A program made the translations under genes and the position numbers. Positions 10,601 to 23,300 of a stretch of DNA of 64,000 nt are shown in pieces. Within the stretch, counting starts at the first letter, position 1; each line of letters opens with the position of its first letter. This stretch comes from Rhodeus uyekii (Eukaryota > Chordata > Actinopteri > Cypriniformes > Acheilognathidae), in NCBI GenBank assembly GCA_037043235.1, contig JAWRVZ010000139.1, positions 1,647,001-1,711,000 on the forward strand, read 5' to 3'. The notes beneath the pieces are model-generated. The model was not told the DNA's origin. It did no database searches and saw nothing but the letters and a program-made list of their open reading frames with translations.

Positions 10601-13600
10601 CCCAGGACAGAAACCTCTTTCAAATGTAAACCTGAGTTAATAATGGACCTTTTAGTTATTGAGAACAAACAATAATTAGCACTGAAGACCCTGGAAGGGG
10701 AAAACTCATCCCAATAAGCCAGAAATTAACTAAACTCTTTAGCCTTTAACACTTTTTGGTTTGCTTCTTATTGGAATATGATCTTTGTACCAGTCACAGT
10801 TAGACATTTCAAATGATACCGAACATGTGTAACATTGTATTATACACTTTTAAGGTTGCATGGATTTTGAGTAGGATTCATGTGAGGGGGAGAGAAGGGG
10901 GAACAGAGAGAAATGCAAAAGTGAGGGTGAGGTGTTACAGCGTACAGTATACAGCAAGTTGTGTCTCTGGAGATGTGTATTAAGACAATTCATCACAGTG
11001 TGATGTCCGCCTTACAATGTTAATAAACAAAAGGATAGTGCAGAACAGATTTTATGCACAGACTTTGCAAGCACAGATTTTGCAGGATGTTTGAATCAGT
11101 GGTATGATTTTTTTTTTTCTCAGACATTTTAGTTACAAAGTTATGCAGCATTTATGATTTTTGTTGGAAAACAATGATAATGCAAAGAGTACTTCAGTAC
11201 TGAGTACTGGTTAATTTTCTTAAGGGATGTGCGAATAGTCTTACAATAGCGAGAGCTTACAATTGCCAATTGCTCTTTGTGTGTGTTAAGTGTAATTTGA
11301 GCTGGGAGCTGAGACTTCCGGAGATGACGTTTCTGGATGGCACAGAGTCAAGGAGGGCATAAACTACAAAGGACACATTGGGTGTAATAAGCATAAAAAT
11401 GGTGGAGAGTGGTTGTAATTTGACAACAGTAGGTTCAATGACTTTCACCATTGGTCTTGGCGGACGAGTTGAGCACATAGCGATGAGGTGCCCACTTAGA
11501 CAACAATATAAACACAGTCCCTGGGTCAGCCGCCTCTGCTGTCCGTTGGGGACAGACAAGTGGATTCAACTTGCATTGGCTCATTGACTGGTTCTGGAGG
11601 CCAGATGGGATCTTGGTGGTGGAGGAGTGTCATAGTGAGAGTTGTATTAATTTTTCAAGTCCAATGGTGTCATAGTGTGACGAGAGATGCAGCCGCAGTT
11701 GGGGTTCCAGCTCTTGACAATAAGTGGTTAACAGTGACCATTCATTTCAACCTCTAGCCACTGTGAGGGTTTTAAAGTTGAGAGCATAATCATCAATAGA
11801 CATGGAACCTTGACGGAGATGATATAACTTCTCAACAATTGAAGTCACTCATTGTCTTGTTGAATACTTCTCAAAAGTGGTTAATAAACTGTAAGAAATA
11901 TTGCGTCACGGGGCCAACTTGACTCCAGATCATGTACGCCCATTGGAGTGCTTGTGTGGTGAGATTAGATTTCACAAATTAGATTTTGACACTCTCAGTA
12001 GAAAATAACTGCGGCTGCATCTCTATGGCAAGGCGATATTGTAGTAGGAAGCCATTTCACTCCTCTGCCTTACCATAGTAGGGTGCCGGCCATGGGACTG
12101 ATTGCAATTATAGGTGAGGAAGTGACGGTAGGTGAACCCAGAAGTGGTGGTGAGGTCTGATGATGTTCTTCTATGCACCGATCCATATCTTTCGGTCCAG
12201 TCTTCTGTTACGGTATAGAGACTCAGACAGACTCAGTTTAGAACACACACAATGAAGTTTAATAATATATATTAGCAAGAGTTTGTAATGGCAATGGATA
12301 TTGAACAGATGATGGGAGGAAACTTTGGAGATGGTACGGACAAGGAGACACTGGAGCAAACGAGGATAAGCGTAGGAACAGGTAGAGTTTTTGGGTGATC
12401 AGAGGTGAGTCCAAGTGCAAGAATGAGGTGGGTATTTGAAGAGTTGGGTGAGTGCTTGATGGAGTGCAATGGTAGTATTCAGGTGACAGTGATCATTGGG
12501 AAGTGGCGATGGGAGAGCCTGGCCAAACCGTGACAGTATAACTGGAACTGTCAATAGAAAACACAACTACAAATAATAAGACATACCTACAAGTTGTGAT
12601 CCACATATAACAGATTGTCCCGACAAAGTGGGAAAGGCTATGTTTTTTCAGGAGAAGCTTTATTTTTAAACTGCATTTTACTCGCTTAGGTTTTGTAAAC
12701 TGTTGTCCATAAAATGTACAGCACACAGAAAAACATTGGCATTATACACAATTTTAACCACTCTAAGTTTGTCAACCTTAATCTGTGTTTCAGAAAGCCA
12801 TTTCTTAAGACATGATTTACTATTTTAGATTAAGGCCAAGTCCTGGCTTAATTTAAACTCTGGCTGAGAAATCGCCCCTCAAGATCCACAAACAATATTA
12901 ACAGCTTCGCTTATTACTTTATTTCATTCATACATCTACAGAAACTCTTATTGAGAATTAACAGAGGTTAAAATGTTGATGATTTATTGAAAATAGATGT
13001 TTCTTTCATTTGAAGTTAACATGTAGTGATTACAGTTTGTTACAGTTGGTCTCTTGACCCTTGACTTTTTAAAATGAGATTTCTTTTGCTGTTTTAGCTC
13101 TGAGATTATAAAAGTCAAGTCACCTTTACTTAAATAGTGCTTTTTACAATACAGATTGTTTCAAAGTAGCTTTAAAGTGGTCACATGAAAACAATATAAA
13201 CAAAGTTTGTTTGGCTGAACGGCAGCCTAAAAAGAGCAGGCGAATTAATACAATTGATGAATATTAAGTGTTAAGTTTTGATTATTGATTGATTTGATTG
13301 ATTGATAGTTTGATTATTATATTGATAATTCAAGTCTAATATTAATTCTAATTAGGTCAGATTGGAGATGGGTTCATGATCTACACAGGGGAGGGTCTAG
13401 TAGAGTCATGGTCTCCGCAGACACTTCAGGGCAGTGCTGTGCTCGTGTCCAGGTGCAGGTCCTTCATCTGATCTGGATACGGCCTGGATCCGGCTGACCA
13501 CGGTACCCTCGGAATAAACAGAGAATAATATCAGCGTAGATGCCATTCTTCTTCTGATGTATCGAGTACATCAGATGTTATTGGAATGTTCCCGGTTTCG

Positions 13601-14283
13601 GCTGACCTAAATTATGTAGCCTAACAATCATTTTACATGATTTGGATTAAAAATGTATGTATAATGTGTTATGTGTATGCCAGGTTGAAGAGATGTGTTT
13701 TTAGTGTAGATTTAAGCTGACAGAGTGTGTCTGTCAGACATTGAAAACACATTCATTGTGGTAAAAAAAAGCCATGAGAAAATTAATAAAATGATGATGG
13801 TTATGTATTGATAAAGACATAAACATCATCTTGTGGCCTGATTCACTGATCTTATATATAGAGTCTTACCCTTGTGTAACTTGTGTAAGGGGAGTGTGTG
13901 CAGTCTGAAGGCACGAAGACGAAGGATGTAGAATCACTGAATATTTATTAAACAAGAAGCTCAGGGGATATACACGCCACAGTATGGACGAGAACGACCA
14001 CAGACTAAGACCAACACATGACTTAAATACACAGAGGATAATAGGGAGGCGAGGATAGCAGACGAGACTGATTAGGGAATTGATGAGGACACAGGTGAGA
14101 CAGAAGACAAGAGGAGCGCACAACCAGGGAGTTAACAGGAAAACATAACAATGATGAAAACAAGGACGACAGGACCGTGACATAACTAAGCAATGTCAAA
14201 AGGTCTAACTTAACAAACTTAATAAACCTCAGTGGTTGGCATAACTTTAGAATACACTTAACCTGACTACAAAAGCCTAAACA

Positions 14284-14328
<45 letters not shown>

Positions 14329-17300
14329 GAAAATACAAAAATATACGTTAAATAAAACAGCAGGGCCTAGACATAAGAAGTCCATAACTTTACCGCAATT
14401 ACAAACATATTCAAACATGCACATGCCTAAAGCTTACAGACCTAAAAATAAAAATAAAGGGAATTTTCACAGCAGGGCTATAGAAGAACCATTTTGGTTT
14501 CCTTAAAGAACCTTTTCACTAAATTTCATAATTTTTCCTAGTGTACATTTTTCCTAGTGTAAAGAATATTTTGATAATCTTTTAATAATAAGATTTAATA
14601 ATATTATAATAACTAGAGTTGAGCCGGATACTCGGCTGAAATGAGTATCCGGTACGGATAAAGCATTTTTCCCGTGTACGAGTATTATACGAGTAATACG
14701 AGTCAATATCTGCGCTCGGATTGAATAAAATACTTATTGGGTAGCTGACTGTGTCTGCTTTCTGTGATAGGCTAGTCACAGCGCCCCTCCCCTATACATG
14801 CAGATTTGATGCGTCCCACGGCTCCGCCTTGCTCATTCACGCGCAGAACGCTGAGAAGAGAACAGCTCTCTCTCTCGTCACTCAGGTTCGCAGGTCTTTC
14901 CCCTTAACGTTTAGGGTTTCTTCAGCCTCAGGTTTGTTTTTTATCCCGGTTTGTTTGTAGTACTTACTTATTAACCAGTATAGATCTGGTAAACGTGGGG
15001 TTTGTTCAGACCTGGATCTTGGAAGAATGTGACTAGCGTTGCGTCTCTGCCTGTCGGAGTTTTTTTTTTTTTACCATCTGCTGGCGGTAGTGGTATAAAA
15101 GTGGTATAGTTTATAGTGGTATAAAAACTACATTAGAAATTAATTAGCTACACACACACACTCTCTCTCTGCCGGTCATCAGAGCTTTTTTTAACAGTCT
15201 GCTGGCTCTTATCAGTTTTTTCATTGTCACCTGTCTTTGTAATCATCTCCATGTACAGTTGTCTCTCATTTCTGTAATCATCATCTGTGTATATATCTAT
15301 CCCGTTTTTTCCCTCAGTCGGTGGTCCGTTCTTGTCCTTGTAAGGTTGCATGTTTACCTGAGTTCATCAAAAAAAGTCTTGTCTTCGTCCTCCTCTTCAC
15401 CAAACATACTGCAACACATACAGTAGATATTTAATTTTTATCTGTCAAGACCAGTATATTTACTGTTCTATAGGCAAAAGTGTGTCCTTTTTATGCATTT
15501 TGTGTGATCAGCTGTTTGTACTGTTGATATTGCAGGACCTGCTCTGTTTGCCTTCAATGATGCAGCCTTCACAGAGGAAGACTGGGAGGGAATTCAGAGA
15601 GTTGGCAGAAGTATCAAGCAGGATGACCCAACAAAAGTTGGCAGATTTGGAATCGGCTTTAACTCTGTTTATCATATCACAGGTGAAATACACTACATTA
15701 ACAGATTGGCTATTATAATGTTGTAACAATGTTCTTTGTTCGGGGAGGAAGGAGGCGGGAACCGGCAGACATTCAACAAACTTTAATGATAAAATAAAAC
15801 ATAAATACAAAATAAACGTAATGGCGGCAAACCCTCACAGACGACTGCTGCCCACACAAACACTAAACACAACATAAATCCAGGCCTGGGGTCTCATTTA
15901 TAAAACTGTGCGTAGGATCACTACTAAAAGCCAAAAATGCTTTACGGCAAAAAATATTCAGATTTATAAAACGGTGTGTATGCACACCTGTCAGGAACAT
16001 TCCCTTTATAAATCGCAGATGTCACGGGTCAAAGTTTGCTTAAATGTGCACACATTCTCCCGTCAAGTTGTTTTTTATAAATCACAACCTTTGTGTGGAA
16101 ACTGGCGTACGTACGTTTCCAGACCCGTTTTGTGCGTACGCACGCTTTATAAATGAGACCCCTGGTCCTCTCTCGTCCTTCAATGTCGTCGCTCCTCCTT
16201 TTATACCTCCACTCTTCCGTGAGATACAAGACTGGTGGCTCGCAGGTGACGCTCATTATCCATCACACCACCGGCTCTTGTGATGCTCTCAAGGTCCCTC
16301 GACCCCGCCCTGCTTTTGGGCATTCTTTGAAGTGCTTGCTGGTTATAAATCCTACAATATAGCTTGTTGAATTATGTATTAACATCATAATATGCCATTT
16401 CCTATGAGCCCCTAGAGTCAGTTGAGCTGAAAATCCTATCTCTAAAGACAGCACTCGCTTCCTTCAAGTGTGTGTGTGACCTGGAGGCATTTTTGGTCTG
16501 CTAACCATGCCTTGAGTTTGGGCCGGCCCTGCTACACTCCCTTTCAGGACCAGGTGGTGAACTTGCAAGTACTCCCCCTGGAAGAGGTAGACCCAGCCCT
16601 CGCGTTGGACCACATGATGAACTTCAGAAGCTCAAAGCAGCTCTTTGTCTGGTTTGGAGGCCAGCAGAAGAGAAATGCTGTCCCCAAGTAGAGGTTGGCT
16701 CACTGGTTAGTGAATGTCATCGCTTTGGCGTACCAGTCCCAAGGCAAGCAGTGCCCCCTGAGGTTCAAGGCTCACTCTACTCAGGGTGTTGCTTCCTTCA
16801 GGTGCATAGTGCCTCTCTAGCAAACATCTGCAGAGCTGCGGGCAGGGCAACACCTAACACATTTGCGACATGTTGGAATTTCCAACTGGAGCCAATTTCT
16901 TCTTGTGTGTTGGGAAAAAATAGGTAATTAAAGGGGAGGCAGGCTCAGTGTCTCTCTTGCAGTCTCATTCCACTCTAGCAGGCAGCAGTTCCTCTAGCAT
17001 TCATTGGCAGTCAGATGTGGCAGTCAGATGTGCCTGGTCGTTCAGCCCTTGCACTGGGCTAGATGCCCATATGTTGTGAATCTCCTCTCTGTAATCCCAT
17101 ATCTGTATGGTCTACGATAGTTTCCCTGTCAGTAAACCCATGGGTTTGCCTTGGCATTTCTGTTCAGCCTTGTACTGATAGTAGCTCCTCCATTTTCAGG
17201 TAAGACCTACCACAAAGACCCTCCGTATGTACCAGTGCCCCTCGGATCAGTCCATATGTGTAGCCACCACATATTACCTACTCCATAGCATCCCTCATTG

Positions 17301-20300
17301 GGCTCTTCCTCCATGTTAACAACACTGGTCATGGCTGAAATACAATGGGAACTGAGATCCCTATGACAGTAAGTCCTGTCCCTTCCATCCCGTTTGATAT
17401 GGAGGACTACCCTTAGGCTTACTCGGACACTGGGTAGTTTATGACTATGCGAGAGCAGTTGCCAAAACGGCACACTGTAGCTTGCCAGCATCTGCATCTA
17501 CAACACTCGTAAGACAACACTCGTAATATTGAGCATGATTGACTGAATGGAAATGTCTAGGTTACTAATGCAGGGGAATGTTACACCACAGCCCTGAACT
17601 ACCTGCCTCGGCTCCTCAGCAAAACAAGAATGAAGTGAGTAATGCTGGTTCAAATATCACTGGCTTGTTTAGCTACCACTTGAAGGTGATTGGGCTCCCA
17701 GGCAAGACGCCATGATGATAGTTTGAAACAACATTCCTTCTTTCAGGAAACGGGGGTTACATTAGCAACCTGTACATTTCTACTTCTTCATCGCCTGTGT
17801 TTTGATCTGGCGATTCTGTACTTGTTCAGAGGATAGGTAATATTGCCAAAAAGCCAGAAAATTCCATCAATGGGGGAGAATGAGTTAATGTAGACTTATT
17901 GTTTTGGGCAAATTTTTTTAAATAATTTGTGCATCCCAAGTTATAGTGTATCACCCAATGATCAATGATAATTTAATAATAACTTCATTGACTGACCTGC
18001 ATTGATCAGGCACAACATCAGTTTTTACGAATAATTGCCCCTCAGGCCATATCTGGTGTCAGATTCTGACATGGGAATTAACACAACACTGATGATGTTA
18101 ACAATATTTAAAATAATAATTATTGTTTATTTACAGACTTGCCATGTGTATTCAGTTCTGAACACCTTGCCATTTTTGACCCTCAAAAGAAGATGTTTGG
18201 AGATGATGAAGAAGGATATCAGTGGTCTTTAGATGATGAAGAGGACAGAGAGAGCATTTTGAATTTGAGAGATCAGTTTCAGCCCTTTCAAAATGTTGTG
18301 AGACAAGTCAACAGTTGTTCCTGGGACAAGGTCATCAGCGAGGAGCAATACTTCAAAGGAACGTTTTTCCGTTTCCCTTTGCGTAATGAGGCTTCTGAGA
18401 TCTCTGATAACTTGTATGACTCCAAAAAAGTAACACAACTTTTTGACAGTTTCATTGCTGATGCCGACATCAGTCTTCTTTTCTTGAGAAATGTGTCATC
18501 CATTACTTTGATGCATATTGACACCAATGGCTTCTGCAACAATAGGTTAAAAGTTTCCGTGTCAAATCACATTGACACAGACCCTTCTCATGTCAAGCAG
18601 GAATCTTTTGACAGAAAATTTTGTTTAAAAACGATATCACACATTTCCTATCAAATGGAAGAAACAAAGTCCCAGTGGCTTATCGCAACTTGCCTTCTAA
18701 AACACGGATATAAACCAGAGATTGACTCTCTAGCCAATAAGCTGAGCTTCTACCCTCAAGTTGATGCAGCTTTTCAAAAAGATGAAGACAGATCACTTTG
18801 CAATGGGCGACTAAGTTGCTTTCTGCCCCTTCCAAATAATGAATCAAATAAAACTGAGCTTCCTATTCACATTAACGCTTGCTTTGGCCTGACAGATAAT
18901 CGGAGGTTCATTAAATGGCAAGAGGAGGATCAGAAGAATGACGAGTCTGCAAAATGGAATGAGCTACTTATAAAAGATATTCTTCCTCATGTATATCTTA
19001 TGATGATCCTGGATGCCATTCAGCTATCCAAAAACTCAGCCCTGCCTGCTGCCACTGTATACAATCTTTGGCCTGACTTATCCAAGACTGTGCATAAAGA
19101 TCGATGGCATGAAGTTGCCACAGATACTCTAAAGGGTCTGAGTAAATACAAGATCTTTCACCTTGCCAATGATGAGAAAATCTGGGTGTCTCTGTCAGAT
19201 GCAGTTTTTCCAGTCAACAATGTATGTAGTGACACAATGTCTGCAGTGTCAAGATTATTGATTTCTGAAGGAGAGAACCTGGTCACAGTCCCACAACATG
19301 TTTTGAAAGATGTTCGAGAAATCTTTCCTGACAACGATACCTTGAAATGGGTTACTCCATCTTATATTAGAGATGTCCTTCACAGAAGTAAGGCTGTAAA
19401 CCTCACCAAAGATGACAAATACTCTCTTCTTGAATTTGCTCTCAGTGATGAGAAGTACACAGAACTACGAGGTCTTAAGCTTCTGCCTCTCAGTGATGGA
19501 ACCTTCACTTCATTTAGCAATGGAGTGCAGAACACTGTTTTAATTGACAATGAAAAGTTTCCAAGGTAAGGTTTGATACACTTGTCTCTTTCCAACTTTA
19601 TTTTTTTAGAGTGTTTATATTCTGTTATCAAAGTACTAATAATTAGTTTGTTTTGTTTATGTTTAGAACATTGCTGCCATTTTGTAATGACAGATTTTTA
19701 CCCAGTGATCTGAGCCATTTTTCCACTGTGCAACTAAGGAAACTAGCAACAATGAGTAAGAAAATAGTTTCATATATTTCATCGTCAATGCATATAATAA
19801 TATGAAACATAATATTATACATGTTTGTGATTTATTTCTTATTTTTTTCAGGCATATACAACATAATAAATTTGGATGCTAAACATGTTGTTGCACATGC
19901 CAAAAAGCATTTACCCTTGGACTGGAAGGTGACCCAAGGTCATGTGACATGGAAAACAGCAGAAGATCATCATCCGCCAAAGAGCTGGCTGGCTGAATTC
20001 TGGAAGTTTCTTAGCACTGAATGGAATGAGTTAAATGATTTTATTGATGTGCCTTTAATACCATTGGAGCCACTACAGAGTTCAGGCAATTCTATATTGT
20101 TAGCAAGGTTGCAGAGTAACACAACTTTGATTTTTCAGGATAGCACAGTGTCTAGCCTGTCAGATCATGTTCAGAAAGTGTTGAGGATGGTGGGATGTAC
20201 AGTCATAAAAAGAGATGGTTGTCTTAGACATCATGAAATTGAGAGGTACGTTCTTCCAGCTTCACCAAGAAGTGTTCTACAAGTCTTTGTGAACTCGCAT

Positions 20301-23300
20301 AGAGATCAGGTCATCAAAGGCATTTCATCTGCTTCATCGCAGGAAAAAGAGGAGTTAAAAATGTACCTCTCTTCTTTGGATTCTCTCTCAAACACTGAAA
20401 AGAACTTGCTTTCCATGTTGCCAATCTTCAGAATGATGCCTGGAAAATATGTTGCAGTTCAGTCAAAGCGAGCAGTTGTTTCAACCACCTATCCAGCCAT
20501 TCCAAATGATCTGCCAATGCCTGAGAACCTTGTACAGTGTGCAAATGAAGCTGATCGCAGACTTTTGACTCTTCTGAATATTGAACTTTTGGATGCAGCT
20601 AAGATGGCTGCTCATTTGGTTGACTGCATAGAGGCAGGCTCTTTTCAAAAGGGTGAGGAAGAGAAAGTAATGACCTGGATATTGAACAATGGTAGCATTC
20701 TCCTCTCACAGAATGAACAGCTGCTCAGGAAAACTAAAAGTCTCAAATTTATTGAGACATCTCACGGAGAACACAAACAAGCTTCAGATGTTTTTGATCC
20801 AAGAAACAGGACATTTCAGGATCTCTTCGAGGAAGATTTCTTTCCCCCACCTATTTACATAAAGACCCAGGAAATGCTTCAAAGTTTGCAACGCCTTGGC
20901 CTAAGGACAGAGCAAAAAGAAATATCAACAGCAAACATACTCCAAGTCATAAGTCATATTGGAAGGCTTTGTGTCCACTCACCAGATAAGGCATTCAAAA
21001 AAGCAAATACTCTTGTTAGAGTGTTGAATGAGAATGACTTCCTTTCAAAATTCACCAAGGCACAGATAGAAGAGCTGAAGCAAAAGCAGTGGGTGCCCTG
21101 TGAAAATCCAAAGTTCTTGAAAGGAAGCATTTGTAACATTAAGAGGGTTCTCTATAAGCCAGTTGAAGTAAGGCATTCAAAGTATTCTTCAATTGTTGGA
21201 TATGTAATGCCACTTACCTCTGAGCTAACAGGGCATGTCTGCCAAAATCTTGGACTTCATGAGCCTCCTCCTGCCGAAAAAGTCTTGGAGAACCTCTCTG
21301 CACTAAAATCAATGGTCAACAAAAATTCAGATTTTCAGTTCAAAAGCAAGCTGCACAGTATTTACAAATTCATGCAAGACAACATGGAAAGTTTCACAGA
21401 TGTAATGGACAAAAAAAGCATTCCCTGGATATGGAATGAACAAGAGTTTGTATGTCCAGGAGATATAGTTTTAGCCTATCCATCTGAACTGGATCTAAGC
21501 CTCTACATCAAGAAAGTGCCTGAAGAGTTTTTGCTATTTGAAAATCTATTAACAAAATTTGGTGTCAAGAAAACACTATCCGATAAGGAGATTGAAGACA
21601 TACTCTATGACATTAAAGAAAGAATTGACTCCAGATATCCTCCTCATGGAGACTTGTCAGAACTTAAAGTGTCAATTGCCATTCTTGACTGGATGCGAAA
21701 GAATGAGAAACATTTAAAGGACAGTACCCCTGTACCTGTCATGGGACAAAATCAAAACTTTACTCTAGAGTCTTTGTCCAAAACTGTCTTCTGTGACATC
21801 AGTGATGAAGGGCTTGATGACCTGAAACAAGACAATGAGGAGTACTATGTCATTCATGAAGAAGTTCTACCCATCACAGCAAGATGGTTGAAAGTCCCAT
21901 TCTTAAGTACTCGCATCTTAAAACCACAGTTCATACAAACAGAGCAAGATTCTTTTGGTATAGAACAGTGTGGGCAATCTGAACCAATTACTCAAAGAAT
22001 TAAAAACATTCTTAAAGAGTATGATGAAGAAAGTGACATTTTCAAAGAACTCCTACAAAATGCTGAGGATGCTAGCGCAACCACGTGCAAATTCCTCCTT
22101 GACTTCAGAAAACACAAAGACCCCCCTGAAACACTCTTTGATGATGGAATGGCTCTATGTAATGGACCATGCCTTTGGATCTTCAACAATGAGCTTTTTT
22201 CACAAGAAGACTGGAAAAACATTATCAAAGTGGGATCAGCATCAAAGGAAAAAAAAGCTGAGATGATTGGAAAGTTTGGGCTTGGATTTAATGCTGTTTA
22301 CCATGTGACTGATATTCCCTCAATTCTGAGCGGCAAAACCCTTCTTATTCTTGATCCAAATGTCACCCATTTGGAAAAGCACATTCTCAGCAAAGGAAAC
22401 CCAGGAATTAAACTTGACCCATTCCAGAAACGACTGTACAAAAGGTTTCCTGGACAGTTTAAATCTTATGAAGGAATCTTTGATTGTGATCTGTCAGTGC
22501 AAAACAGTGAGAAAGCTTACAATGGCACCTTGATCAAATTACCATTTCGCACTTTGGAGGAGGCCAATAAGTCAGTTATCAGTTCAAAGGAATATGATGA
22601 AGAGCGAATTAGGAGTTTTAAAAATCATTTGACTGACAACTCACAAACACATCTACTATTTCTGAAGAGTATTACATCTATGTCCCTTCAAATTATCCCT
22701 GAAAATGCATCGACTCCTCCATGGAATGACAAGATTCAGACTCCTCTCAACATATCCAGAGAAGTCATGAATTCATTTGCTATCTCAAATGACACATGTC
22801 TCCAAAAGATCGAGAAGACCTTCAGAAATTGTGATGTCAAATGCCACAACATTATTGATGTCAACAAAGCACACATTGTCAAAATAGTTCAGGAGAACTC
22901 AGATAAATCCCTCACCCAGTACTGGCTTTTGTACTCGTGCTTTGGGATGCACGATTCTTTGCAAATGTTCCAGAGAAGAAATGAACAAGACCTTGCATTT
23001 TCATTTCCAATTGGAGGTATAGCTGTACCTTTGCATAGAGATAAAAAAACTAACACATGGTCCCCTGACGAAAACCTCTGTGGCCAGGCTTTTTGCTTTC
23101 TTCCTCTCTCAATTGAGACAGGTCTTCCAGTCCATGTCAATGGCACTTTTGCAGTCACATCTAATAGAAAAAGTCTATGGGAAAAAGGAGTGAAGTCTGA
23201 ATGGAACAAAGCTTTACTGAAAGACGCCGTAACCTCTGCTTACATCACTACACTGCTTGAGCTGAAAAAAATGACCCAAAAAGAACATATCCAAAACTAT

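Noticed and set aside
12206..12535. Solo LTR with target duplication
   Set aside because: The 3' pentamer GTATA does not recur at a TG start; gag sequence follows on the same strand, so it is treated as a 5' LTR of the Gypsy remnant.
5261..15535. Possibility that the 10-kb intron is a misassembly
   Set aside because: Exon 3 and exon 4 join in phase to rebuild an uninterrupted ATPase motif, and insertions inside have exact target duplications.
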